Source: Bauldia sp. (GTDB lineage: Bacteria > Pseudomonadota > Alphaproteobacteria > Rhizobiales > Kaistiaceae). From it: a stretch of DNA of 64,000 nucleotides. Position 1 is the stretch's first letter, and each line of letters opens with the position of its first letter. Below the pieces are notes generated by a model, which was given only the letters and a program-made list of their open reading frames with translations, searched no databases and had not been told where the DNA came from. The DNA lies in contig JANQRX010000008.1 in NCBI GenBank assembly GCA_028284325.1, forward strand, positions 1-64,000. The letters run 5' to 3'. The position numbers and the translations under genes were made by a program. This document shows, piece after piece, positions 25,256 to 33,249 of the stretch.

Positions 25256-26077
25256 ATGACAAAGCGCGCGCTCAACCACATGGCCGCCCCGCGGCACGAC
25301 TGGGCCGACCTTATACAGCTCGCCAAGGCGCTGGACTGTGTTGGGGTGGAGTTCCGCAACGATCTGGATGGCGATCTTTTTGACGGCGCCGCACCCAAGG
25401 CTGTGGGCGAGACGGTCGCCGCCGCCGGTCTGCGTATCCTTGCACTGGCTGAGGTCAAGGCTTTTGACGACTGGTCAGACAGCAAGCGGGATGAAGCCGC
25501 AGCACTTGCCAGCATCGCCCATGATTGCGGCGCCGAGATGCTGAGCCTTATTGCACGCAACGATGGGATGGCGGTCGATCCGACGGAACGAAAGACCAAT
25601 CTTCGCAAGGCACTGGTCGGGTTGAAGCCTGTTCTTGAGGAGCATGGCCTGATTGGCTTGATTGAGCCGCTCGGCTTCAAGACCTGTAGCCTGCGCTTCA
25701 AGAATGAAGTTGTTGAGGCGATCGAAGAGGTCGGCGGTTTGGACCGGTTCCGCATCGTGCACGACACCTTCCACCACGCGGTGGCCGGCGGCGGAGAGAT
25801 CTTCCCGGCCCTCACCGGCATTGTTCATGTCTCCGGCGTGCCGAACACCGGCATTGATGTCGAGGATTTTGAGGACCCGATGCGCATCCTGGTCGATGAA
25901 AATGACAGGCTGCAGACCACGTTGCAGGTCGCGCAACTCCTCGACGGCGGCTACGACGGGCCGATCAGCTTTGAACCCTTCGCGCCGGAGGTTCACGCGT
26001 TGCAAGATCCGGAAAGCGCCTACCGTCGCTCCTTCGCCTATATCGACGAACAGCTCGCGAGAGTTAACGCGGCATGA
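25256..26077 (+). CDS. iolI: TIM-barrel isomerase/epimerase, IolI-like (2-keto-myo-inositol isomerase)
   Basis: A 273-residue xylose-isomerase-like TIM barrel. The N-terminal RALNHMAAPRHDWADLIQLAKALDCVGVEFRNDL and the stretch RILALAEVKAFDDWSD are characteristic of inosose isomerases of the IolI type, which interconvert keto-inositols. Metal ligands are expected in LIEPLGF, RIVHDTFHH and HVSGV. It lies 17 bases after iolG and overlaps the next gene by ATGA. The symbol is given by family resemblance; the substrate could be another keto-cyclitol. Confidence 0.75.
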   Translation: MTKRALNHMAAPRHDWADLIQLAKALDCVGVEFRNDLDGDLFDGAAPKAVGETVAAAGLRILALAEVKAFDDWSDSKRDEAAALASIAHDCGAEMLSLIARNDGMAVDPTERKTNLRKALVGLKPVLEEHGLIGLIEPLGFKTCSLRFKNEVVEAIEEVGGLDRFRIVHDTFHHAVAGGGEIFPALTGIVHVSGVPNTGIDVEDFEDPMRILVDENDRLQTTLQVAQLLDGGYDGPISFEPFAPEVHALQDPESAYRRSFAYIDEQLARVNAA

Positions 26078-27051
26078 GGGCCGAAGCCCTCGCGGTACGC
26101 CCTATTGGGAACACCGGTGTCAATGCCACGCCGATTTGCTTCGGCACATCAAGCCTGGGGGACGCGCCCAACACCTACCGTTATTCAGTGGATGAGGAAC
26201 GCGCCCGCGCAACGCTCCATGCGCTGTTCGACAGTCCGGTCAACTTCCTGGACACCTCACGCAATTACGGACTGGGACGCAGCGAGCAAAGGATTGGCGC
26301 CGTAATTCTAGAGCGTGGCGGGCTGCCGCCAGATTTCGTGATCTCGACGAAGCTTGATCGCGACGAGGAGACCGACGCTTTCGACGCCGCGCGCGCGAGG
26401 CGGTCGCTCGAATCAAGCCTAACGGCGCTCGGCGTAGACAAAGTCGATATCCTGCACCTGCACGACCCGGAGTTTGCAGCCGACCTCAATGAGATCACGG
26501 CGCCCGGCGGAGCAATCGCAGAACTGATCCGCATGAAAGAAGAAGGCCTGACAAAGGCGATCGGTCTTGCCATGGGACGGATCGACCTGATGGCGCAGTT
26601 GTTGGAGCAGTATCCGTTCGATGTTGTCATCACGCACAACCGCTTCTCGCTGCTCAATCAGAACGCCGAGAAAATCCTGGACCAGGCCCGAGCATCTGGC
26701 ATCTCCGTCCTGAACGCGGCGCCTTATTCGGGCGGTATTCTTGCGAAGGGTGTGGCCGAAGTGCCGCGCATCGCCTATCGGGATGCAGCACCGGATGTTC
26801 TGGAGCGCGCGCGCGCCGTCGAGCAGATCTGCCGGCGCCACGAAGTCTCTGTCGGTGCCGCCGCTCTGCAGTTCTCAATGCGCGAAGCGCGTATTGCATC
26901 AACAATCATCGGTGTGACGCGGCCGGAGCGCATCCAGGAAACGCTTACCTGGGCGACTGCCCACATCCCGGAGATCCTGTGGACCGAGATCGAAGCGCTG
27001 GGCAAAGTAAACCATGACCCAGAAGCTGGCCACGAGTTTATCCGCGGGTGA
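26074..27051 (+). CDS. Aldo/keto reductase
   Basis: A 325-residue aldo/keto reductase of the family that includes L-fucose and D-threo-aldose 1-dehydrogenases. Catalytic residues are visible in FLDTSRNYGLGRSEQRIG (Asp, Tyr), FVISTKLDRD (Lys) and ILHLHDPEF (His). The C-terminal cofactor-binding part reads ASTIIGVTRPERIQETL. It overlaps the IolI-like gene by ATGA and is the last gene of the plus-strand series. It may reduce or oxidise a sugar entering or leaving the inositol pathway; the substrate is unknown. Confidence 0.88.
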   Translation: MRAEALAVRPIGNTGVNATPICFGTSSLGDAPNTYRYSVDEERARATLHALFDSPVNFLDTSRNYGLGRSEQRIGAVILERGGLPPDFVISTKLDRDEETDAFDAARARRSLESSLTALGVDKVDILHLHDPEFAADLNEITAPGGAIAELIRMKEEGLTKAIGLAMGRIDLMAQLLEQYPFDVVITHNRFSLLNQNAEKILDQARASGISVLNAAPYSGGILAKGVAEVPRIAYRDAAPDVLERARAVEQICRRHEVSVGAAALQFSMREARIASTIIGVTRPERIQETLTWATAHIPEILWTEIEALGKVNHDPEAGHEFIRG

Positions 27052-27430
27052 TTCTCGCCACGGGTAGCATTCGCCAACAACCGAGCCGGCTCGGAGCAGC
27101 CCGAAATCACCGTTAGTGGCTGCCTGCATCTCGTCAAGCTGCCTGCCAGCCGTAACGGCGCTGTCGCATTCGGTGATTTCAACGGGTTTGAGGCCGGCCA
27201 CCCTCAGCGCCAACAACACGTACCCGTCGTTCATACGCACGGCTCACGTAGACGACACAACCAACGCGCGGATCGAAGGTCACGCCAAGCACGGTCAAGG
27301 CGCCGACATCGGAAAGCCGCATCTGTCGGGCTCGCCCAACGACACGACGCCCTCCGCCTGATCAGCAGCCGGCCCCGCGACCCGAGATCGCGGCAGCCCA
27401 AATTGACGCAGACAGCTGGCCGGTGGTATT
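27052..27430. other. Intergenic stretch, possibly decayed gene remnant
   Basis: About 380 bases separate the aldo/keto reductase from the operator at 27432. On the minus strand one short stretch reads VAGLKPVEITECDSAVTAGRQLDEMQAATNGDF without a supported start, and neighbouring frames are broken, so it may be the relic of a gene. I do not recognise the family. No RNA gene or terminator with a T-run was seen. Confidence 0.3.
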
Positions 27431-27431
27431 T

Positions 27432-27464
27432 TGCACATTCGTATTGTTTCTGCACATATGTGCA
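27432..27464. promoter_or_regulatory. Tandem operator (perfect TGCACATATGTGCA plus degenerate copy), left arm
   Basis: TGCACATATGTGCA at 27451-27464 is a perfect 14-bp palindrome. A second copy centred 19 bp to its left begins TGCACAT at 27432 and matches 9 of 14 positions. The identical perfect palindrome, again with a degenerate copy 19 bp away, occurs at 44142-44173 in mirrored order. This pair sits about 107 bases upstream of the aldolase-RuBisCO-like operon. The SorC regulator encoded between the two sites (41332-42315) is the likely binder. Confidence 0.8.
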
Positions 27465-27570
27465 ATGAAGGCTGTTCGATGGTCGTTCGGAAGGCGTTGA
27501 CCAATGGCCCCCGGCTGCGTGCGATGCGCAGCGATTCAGGGGTGCGGCCCGGCGCCGTGCTGAGGGCCGC

Positions 27571-28167
27571 ATGACGACGGATCTGGCTGTCGCCCAGGAT
27601 GTTGCCGCCCTCGCACGGCGCGCCTATGCCGTGCGTCTGCAGACCGGCAATGGCGGCAACCTCAGCGCGCGGCTGCCCGATGGACGGCGCATCCTGATCA
27701 AGCCAAGCGGTGTGAGCTTCGCCGATTGCGAGCCCGAAGACCTCGTTGAGGTTGATCTCGACACCGGCCGGCCGATCGATGGCGTTCCGTCGAGCGAACT
27801 GCATTCGCATCTCGAAATCTACCGGAAGCGGCCCGATATCGGCGGAGTTTTCCATTGCCATGCGCCCTGGTCGATCGCGTGCGCGGAAACCCATGATGTC
27901 CTTCCCGCGATTGCCCGCCATGCGACGCACAAGATCGGGACGGTCCCGGTTCTGCGGTTCGGCCCCAACCCCGAAGCTGCGATCGTCGCGACGGCGATCG
28001 GCCAATTGGTCTCCGCCGAGCCCGACATCCGTGCCTTCGTTGAGGCCGAACACGGCATCTTCAGCTTCGCCGCTACGCTCGACCTGGCCTTCTACAACGC
28101 CGAGTTGGTCGAGGAGACGGCGCAGATCGCGCTGCTGAGCCGTCTTGCCCGATCCGCCACAGGATGA
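27571..28167 (+). CDS. Class II aldolase/adducin-family protein
   Basis: A 198-residue member of the zinc-dependent class II aldolase family (fuculose-1-phosphate aldolase, ribulose-5-phosphate epimerase and keto-acid-sugar decarboxylase relatives). Markers are LQTGNGGNLSARLPDGRRILIKPSGVSF near the N-terminus and SSELHSHLEIYRKRPDIGGVFHCHAPW, where the paired histidines bind the metal. The first gene of the plus arm of the SorC regulon; its stop overlaps the start of the RuBisCO-like gene. It could perform an aldol cleavage or decarboxylation of the pathway's phosphorylated keto-acid; the exact reaction is not visible. Confidence 0.88.
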   Translation: MTTDLAVAQDVAALARRAYAVRLQTGNGGNLSARLPDGRRILIKPSGVSFADCEPEDLVEVDLDTGRPIDGVPSSELHSHLEIYRKRPDIGGVFHCHAPWSIACAETHDVLPAIARHATHKIGTVPVLRFGPNPEAAIVATAIGQLVSAEPDIRAFVEAEHGIFSFAATLDLAFYNAELVEETAQIALLSRLARSATG

Positions 28168-29474
28168 TGACGACGATGACCTCCGCAAACCCGATGGATC
28201 ACGTTTTCGCGCTTCCGGAGGAAGCGTTCGCGCGCGAGGGTGTGGTTGCCACCTACTACATGGAATGCCCGCCCGACGCCGATGCCTGGAAACGAGCGGC
28301 GGGCTTGGCGATCGGTCAGAGTATCGGCACATGGACGCATGTCCCCGGCCTCGACGCATCGATGCTGGAGCGTCACCTTGGCCAGGTGGTGGCACTCTAC
28401 GAGACGCCGCCGCGTGAACTGCGAAGCCAGGTGCCGCAGGACGACCGCGGTTACGTGGTCCAGATCGCCTATCCGGAGGTGAACTTCGGCCCGCAGCTGC
28501 CGCTTCTGATGACAGTGCTGCTCGGCAATGACGTGTCCACGTCGGCGCAGGTCAAGCTCCTGGACGTGACCGTGTCACCAGAGCTCGCAACGGCCCTGGC
28601 CGGCCCGCGCTACGGTATTGCCGGCATCCGCGACAGGGCGGGTGTGCAGGACCGGCCTTTGCTGCTGAACGTCATCAAGCCGAACATCGGCTTCGACGCG
28701 GAAACAGGCGCGGGCATGTTCGCCGAAGCCGCGCGCGGCGGGTGCGACATCGTCAAGGACGACGAGTTGCTGGGCAACACCAGCTTCAGCAGCAGCATCG
28801 AGCGCGTATCCGCATACAAGCGCGCCGCGGCGGAGGTCTACGAGGAAACCGGCCATACCAGCCTCTACTGCGTCAACGTGACCGACCGCCCGGACCGTAT
28901 GCTGAAGGCGGCGCGGCGCGCCGTCGAGCTGGGCGCCGACATGATCATGATCAACGCCGTCACGTCGGGCCTCGGAGCCCTGCAGGCCGCCGCGGCCGAT
29001 CCGGGCGTCTCGGTACCTATTCTCGCTCATTATGCCGGCGCATCCTCGACGATCGAGGGGCTCGGGGCCGGCATCGCCTCCCCCCTGCTCCTGGGCAAGC
29101 TGATGCGCCTCTGCGGGGCCGATGGTGCGTCGTTCAACTCTCCCTACAGCGTCTATCCGCTGCTGCGCGAGAAGTATGCCGAGACGGCCCGGAACATGAC
29201 CATGAAGCTGGGCGCCATGCGGCCGACGCTCCCGGTACCGGGCGGCGGCGTCCACCCGGCGACCGCCGCCCGGATCGTTGAAGATCTCGGCAAGGACGTG
29301 ATGCTCAGCGTCGGCGGCGCCATCCAGGGGCATCCCGGGGGCGCCACGGCCGGCGGGCGGGCCATGCGGCAGGCACTGGATGCGGCCTCGGCCGGGATCA
29401 GCCTTCGTGAATACAGCGCGACACACAGCGAGCTTCGTACCGCGATCGATCGCTGGGGCGACACGGCCGACTAG
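28164..29474 (+). CDS. RuBisCO-like protein (form IV-type)
   Basis: A 436-residue protein of the RuBisCO large-chain superfamily. The barrel carries LLLNVIKPNIGF (Lys172, equivalent to Lys175), GGCDIVKDDELLGN (Lys198, Asp200 and Glu201, equivalent to the carbamylated Lys201 and metal ligands), ILAHYAG (His kept, the next Arg replaced) and LPVPGGGVH with SVGGAIQGHPGG for phosphate binding. Replaced Arg295 and Ser379 positions argue against true carboxylase activity. Relatives act in D-apiose catabolism as 3-oxo-isoapionate-4-phosphate decarboxylase or transcarboxylase/hydrolase, the first giving L-erythrulose 1-phosphate. The TpiA- and RpiB-type genes just downstream fit that product. Starts at overlapping ATGATG. 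Confidence 0.9.
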   Translation: MMTTMTSANPMDHVFALPEEAFAREGVVATYYMECPPDADAWKRAAGLAIGQSIGTWTHVPGLDASMLERHLGQVVALYETPPRELRSQVPQDDRGYVVQIAYPEVNFGPQLPLLMTVLLGNDVSTSAQVKLLDVTVSPELATALAGPRYGIAGIRDRAGVQDRPLLLNVIKPNIGFDAETGAGMFAEAARGGCDIVKDDELLGNTSFSSSIERVSAYKRAAAEVYEETGHTSLYCVNVTDRPDRMLKAARRAVELGADMIMINAVTSGLGALQAAAADPGVSVPILAHYAGASSTIEGLGAGIASPLLLGKLMRLCGADGASFNSPYSVYPLLREKYAETARNMTMKLGAMRPTLPVPGGGVHPATAARIVEDLGKDVMLSVGGAIQGHPGGATAGGRAMRQALDAASAGISLREYSATHSELRTAIDRWGDTAD

Positions 29475-29489
29475 CCGAGGCGGTTGGAC

Positions 29490-30719
29490 ATGACCAAGAC
29501 CATCGCAGTTCTGGCGACTCTGGACACCAAGGGTGAGGAAGCGGCCTACGTGGCCGACATCCTGCGCGCGCGAGGTTGCAGGCCGCTGCTCGTCGACTGC
29601 GGAATCAAGAGCCCTCCAACCGTGGCGGCCGACGTCACGCGCGACGACGTGGCCGCTGCGGCCGGGACCACGATGGCCGAGATCCTCGATAGCAACGACA
29701 AGAATGCGGCGGTCGACGCCATGGCGCGCGGCGCGGCCGGCTTCGTCGCCCGGCGCCACGCCGACGGCATGCTCGACGGCGTGCTCGGGCTCGGAGGCGT
29801 GCAAGGCACGATCATCGCGACTCGCGCCATGCAGGCGCTTCCCGTGGGCGTTCCCAAGGTCATGCTGTCCGCCGTGGCCAACGGCCAAGCAACGTTCGGC
29901 CCGTATGTCGGCACCAAGGACATCGCCATCATGCATTCGGTGGCGGACATCATGGGCGTCAACATGCTGACGCGTCAGGTCCTGGCGGCCGCTGCCGGCG
30001 CGGTGACGGGAATGGCCGATGTCGCGACCGAAGCCCGGAATTCGGGCCGCCCCACCGTCGGCATGACCATGGCGGGCGTGACCAATCCCGCGGCGATGGC
30101 GACCCGCCGGCTGCTGGAGGACCGGGGCTTCGAGGTCATCGGCTTCCACTGCAACGGCATCGGCGCCCAGGCCCTTGAGGAGCTGGTCGCCGGCGGCAGG
30201 ATCGACCGTGTCCTTGATCTCAGCCCGCACGACATTGGCGGCCTTCTGCGCGGCGGGCTGATGCAGGCCCATCCCAATCGGCTCAAGGCCAGTGTGGCGG
30301 CCGGCATCCCGATCGTCTTCGTGCCCGGCGCCATCGACTTCATCCTTCATGGACCGGTCGATGATGTGCCGCCGAAACTGCTCACGCGGCGTTACGTGAA
30401 GCACAATCCGATCCATACCCACATCCGTGCCTCACGCGAAGAGATGGCAGGCGCCGGTCGCTTCGTGGGCGAGCGACTGAAACAGTCCGCGGCCCCGGTC
30501 CACGTCGTCATCCCCGAGCGCGGTTTCAGTCAGCTCAACATCGAAGGCGGCGTCATGCACGATCCGGACGCCGATGCCGGCTTCATGGAGGGCCTGCGGG
30601 CGGAGCTGGGCGATGCCAGCCACGTGGTGGTTTCGCCGGTGCCGATGCACGTGAATGATCCCGCGTTTGCCGAGCTTCTGGCGAACACGATCACCGACAT
30701 CGTGCGGACGGCCCCATGA
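29490..30719 (+). CDS. Tm-1-like ATP-binding protein (UPF0261)
   Basis: A 409-residue protein of the Tm-1-like/UPF0261 family: TKTIAVLATLDTKGEEAAYVADILRARG at the N-terminus, DGVLGLGGVQGTIIATRAMQALPVGVPKVMLS, GTKDIAIMHSVADIMGVN in the first domain, and RPTVGMTMAGVTNPAAMATRRLLEDRGFEVIGFHCNG in the second. The plant Tm-1 N-terminal domain binds ATP; the role of bacterial members is not established. The ORF track starts at a TTG two codons upstream; I use the ATG. It overlaps the TpiA-type gene by ATGA. Since no ordinary sugar kinase is encoded in this regulon, a phosphotransfer role is a testable possibility. Confidence 0.85.
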   Translation: MTKTIAVLATLDTKGEEAAYVADILRARGCRPLLVDCGIKSPPTVAADVTRDDVAAAAGTTMAEILDSNDKNAAVDAMARGAAGFVARRHADGMLDGVLGLGGVQGTIIATRAMQALPVGVPKVMLSAVANGQATFGPYVGTKDIAIMHSVADIMGVNMLTRQVLAAAAGAVTGMADVATEARNSGRPTVGMTMAGVTNPAAMATRRLLEDRGFEVIGFHCNGIGAQALEELVAGGRIDRVLDLSPHDIGGLLRGGLMQAHPNRLKASVAAGIPIVFVPGAIDFILHGPVDDVPPKLLTRRYVKHNPIHTHIRASREEMAGAGRFVGERLKQSAAPVHVVIPERGFSQLNIEGGVMHDPDADAGFMEGLRAELGDASHVVVSPVPMHVNDPAFAELLANTITDIVRTAP

Positions 30720-31540
30720 CCGCGCGCTTCCACTTCGGCACAAACCTCAAGATGCACACCGCTGCGCCGGAAACCCGGGCGTTCGTCACCGCACTGGCCG
30801 CGCAGACGGTCGACGCGGGTGTTCGGCGATTTGTGATTCCACCGTACACGTCGTTGCAGGGGCTGGCGGCCATCGGTGCCCCGGCCGGTATCGAGATCGG
30901 CGCGCAAAACGCCCATTTCGCTGCGTCAGGAGCGTACACCGGAGAAATCTCGGTCGGCATGCTGGCGGCGCTCGACGTGGATCTGATCATGATCGGGCAT
31001 GCCGAACGGCGCGCACTCCCGACCGAAACCGACGACGTGATTGCTCGCAAGGTTGCGGCCGTCCTCGGCGGTACGCCTGATTTGCTGCTCTGCGTGGGCG
31101 AACGGATGGCCGAGCGCCGTGCGCTCGAATTCACCGACGTGCTCCGGCGACAACTGATCTCCGCGCTTGGCTCGGTTCGACCCGAACAGCTCAGCCGGGT
31201 GCAGGTCGCCTACGAGCCGGTCTGGTCCATCGGCGAAAGTGGCGTCGCCGCCGAACCGGAGGATATCACGCCCGCCATCGCAACCATCCGCTCGGTACTG
31301 GCCGAGTTGTTCGGCAAGGCCGCGCGGGCGGTTCCGCTCCTCTACGGAGGCAGCGTCAACAGAGACAACTGCGCCGACTATGCGGTGCTGGGCGGCATCG
31401 ACGGCCTGTTCGTCGGCCGCGCCGCATGGTCGGCCGACGGCTTCGGCGCCGTGCTGGCGCGAGGTCACGAAGCCTGGAAGCTCAGGGGCGGCGATACGGT
31501 TGAAGCTGGAGGATCGGATGCAGATCGCGCTGGGATGTGA
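30716..31540 (+). CDS. Triose-phosphate-isomerase-family protein (likely tetrulose-phosphate isomerase)
   Basis: A 274-residue TIM-family isomerase: FGTNLKMH (catalytic Lys12), MIGHAERRAL (His), VAYEPVWSIG (Glu) and LYGGSVN (phosphate loop) are all present. The N-terminal FGTNLKMH differs from the housekeeping GNWKMN. In erythritol and related pathways TpiA2/EryH (LerI) converts L-erythrulose 1-phosphate to D-erythrulose 4-phosphate and is encoded next to an RpiB homologue, exactly as here. That role is therefore more likely than glycolysis. It overlaps the RpiB-type gene by about 20 bases. Confidence 0.88.
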   Translation: MTARFHFGTNLKMHTAAPETRAFVTALAAQTVDAGVRRFVIPPYTSLQGLAAIGAPAGIEIGAQNAHFAASGAYTGEISVGMLAALDVDLIMIGHAERRALPTETDDVIARKVAAVLGGTPDLLLCVGERMAERRALEFTDVLRRQLISALGSVRPEQLSRVQVAYEPVWSIGESGVAAEPEDITPAIATIRSVLAELFGKAARAVPLLYGGSVNRDNCADYAVLGGIDGLFVGRAAWSADGFGAVLARGHEAWKLRGGDTVEAGGSDADRAGM

Positions 31541-31964
31541 CGAAGCGGCCTACGACTTGAAGCAGATCTTGCTGGCCTACCTTGAAGCGGAAGGGCACAC
31601 GGTCACCGATTTCGGCACCTTTGACGCCGAGCCGGTGCTCTATCCCGACATCGCCGCGATGGTCGCCCACTCGGTCGCGCGCGGCGAGAGCGAACGCGGT
31701 GTCCTGCTGTGCGGGACCGGCATTGGCATGGCCATCAGCGCGAACAAGGTGCGCGGCATCCGCGCGGCGCAGTGCCACGACACCTATTCGGCCGAACGGG
31801 CGCAGAAAAGCAACGACGCGCAGATCATCTCCATCGGCGCGCGCGTGGTCGGGCCCGAACTGGCGAAGGCGATCGTCGCAACCTATCTCGGCTCCTCGTT
31901 CACCCCCGGCCCGTCGTCGGCCAAGATCGCCCGCATCGATGCGCTGGAGGAAGAACCGCGCTAG
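31518..31964 (+). CDS. RpiB/LacAB-family sugar-phosphate isomerase
   Basis: A 148-residue RpiB-type isomerase: MQIALGCDEAAYDLKQILLAYLE at the N-terminus, catalytic cysteine in LLCGTGIGMAISANKVRGIRAA, and CHDTYSAERAQKSNDAQIISIGARVVG. The ORF track starts far upstream in the TpiA gene; the ATG at 31518 has GGAGG upstream. Next to a TpiA2-like gene it matches EryI, which converts D-erythrulose 4-phosphate to D-erythrose 4-phosphate. It is the last gene of the plus arm; the convergent ATPase gene ends 125 bases away. Confidence 0.9.
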   Translation: MQIALGCDEAAYDLKQILLAYLEAEGHTVTDFGTFDAEPVLYPDIAAMVAHSVARGESERGVLLCGTGIGMAISANKVRGIRAAQCHDTYSAERAQKSNDAQIISIGARVVGPELAKAIVATYLGSSFTPGPSSAKIARIDALEEEPR

Positions 31965-32089
31965 CCCGCCTTGCCGGTGACGGCAGCCCGTCCCCGCTGA
32001 CCTACGCCGGACCGCTGGCGAACGATCGGTCGTCGCGCTTGCCCATCAAACCGCGCGGCCGCGGTCTCGGCCATCGCCTTGACCATGTT

Positions 32090-33148
32090 TCAGTCCGCGG
32101 AAGACCTGGACCGTGCCACCCGCAACCCGCCGGGATCAAACAGGTGAACGTGTTCGTGATCGAGCCGGACATGCAGCATGTCGCCCGGCCACGCGGAAAT
32201 CCGCTCACGGAAAACACCCACGATCGGCTGCGACCCGATCTTGCCGGCCACTTGTGTTTCGGCGCCCGTCGGCTCGATCATCTCGACAGTCAGTGGAACA
32301 CCCTCATCCGACAGGGCCAGATGTTCCGGTCTGACACCGAGTGTGGTGGCTTCACTGGACCCGACCCGTGCCATCTCGACGCCATCGGACGTGCGAAACA
32401 CCCCGTCGTCCACGGTGCCCTGCATGAAATTCATCGCCGGCGATCCGATGAAACCGGCTACGAACCGGTTGGCCGGATGGTCATAGAGGTCCAGCGGTTC
32501 GCCGATCTGTTCGATCTCGCCGTCGCGCATCACCACGATCTTGTCGGCCATCGTCATCGCCTCAACCTGATCGTGGGTGACATAGATGATGGTCGTCCCC
32601 AGACGCTGGTGCAGCGCCTTGATCTCCGATCGCATCTGCACCCGCAGCGCCGCATCGAGATTGCTCAGCGGTTCGTCAAAGAGAAAGACCTTCGGCTCGC
32701 GGACGATCGCCCGACCCATCGCGACCCTTTGGCGCTGCCCACCGGAAAGCTGCTTCGGGTGCCGGTCAAGCAGGTCGTCCAGCCCCAGGATCGCCGCCGC
32801 ACGGTTGACCCGCTCGTTGATCTCCGGCTTGGGAACACGCTTCAGCCGCAGCGAGTAGCTCATGTTCGCGCGCACCGACATGTGCGGATAAAGCGCATAG
32901 TTCTGAAACACCATCGCAATGCCGCGGTCCTTCGGCGGGAGATCGTTGACCACGGTCTTTGCGATCGCAATCTCGCCGCCGCTGACGTCTTCCAACCCCG
33001 CAATCATGCGCAACAGGGTGGACTTACCGCATCCCGACGGGCCCACCAGTACGACAAACTCACCATCGGCGACATCAACATCGATGCCCTTCACGGCTTC
33101 GAACGTGCCGTAGAACTTCCTCGCCTGATTGATGCTGACTTCAGCCAT
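32090..33148 (-). CDS. Sugar ABC transporter ATP-binding protein (MalK/UgpC type)
   Basis: A 352-residue ATPase with Walker [10 protein letters not shown] (36-44), Q-loop [13 protein letters not shown], signature [15 protein letters not shown], Walker [16 protein letters not shown], and switch [11 protein letters not shown]. The C-terminal TOBE domain has [10 protein letters not shown]. Unlike ATPase 1 at 22018, all coupling residues are canonical. It is the last gene of the minus arm and energises the importer made of the proteins at 39229-40503, 38225-39160 and 37387-38235, from which it is separated by the mannosidase and dehydrogenase genes. Confidence 0.93.
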   Translation of the reverse strand: MAEVSINQARKFYGTFEAVKGIDVDVADGEFVVLVGPSGCGKSTLLRMIAGLEDVSGGEIAIAKTVVNDLPPKDRGIAMVFQNYALYPHMSVRANMSYSLRLKRVPKPEINERVNRAAAILGLDDLLDRHPKQLSGGQRQRVAMGRAIVREPKVFLFDEPLSNLDAALRVQMRSEIKALHQRLGTTIIYVTHDQVEAMTMADKIVVMRDGEIEQIGEPLDLYDHPANRFVAGFIGSPAMNFMQGTVDDGVFRTSDGVEMARVGSSEATTLGVRPEHLALSDEGVPLTVEMIEPTGAETQVAGKIGSQPIVGVFRERISAWPGDMLHVRLDHEHVHLFDPGGLRVARSRSSAD

Positions 33149-33249
33149 GTCGTTTCAATTCCCGGTTTGGTTCGTCGGCGAGGCGCGCGCGCCGCGACGC
33201 TGAACTGCGATCCGCGGCCTCTACAATCCACCTCGCTGCGAACCGCCAC

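Noticed and set aside
28164-29474. True RuBisCO for carbon fixation
   Set aside because: Active-site positions equivalent to Arg295 and Ser379 are replaced, no small subunit or phosphoribulokinase is present, and the setting is a catabolic operon.
28575-30422. 615-residue open frame on the minus strand
   Set aside because: It runs antisense through the RuBisCO-like and Tm-1-like genes, is rich in His, Arg and Asp, has no domain I recognise, and is a GC-rich shadow frame.
30716-31540. Housekeeping glycolytic triose-phosphate isomerase
   Set aside because: The altered N-terminal motif, the adjacent RpiB-type gene and the SorC-controlled operon point to an EryH-like tetrulose-phosphate isomerase instead.
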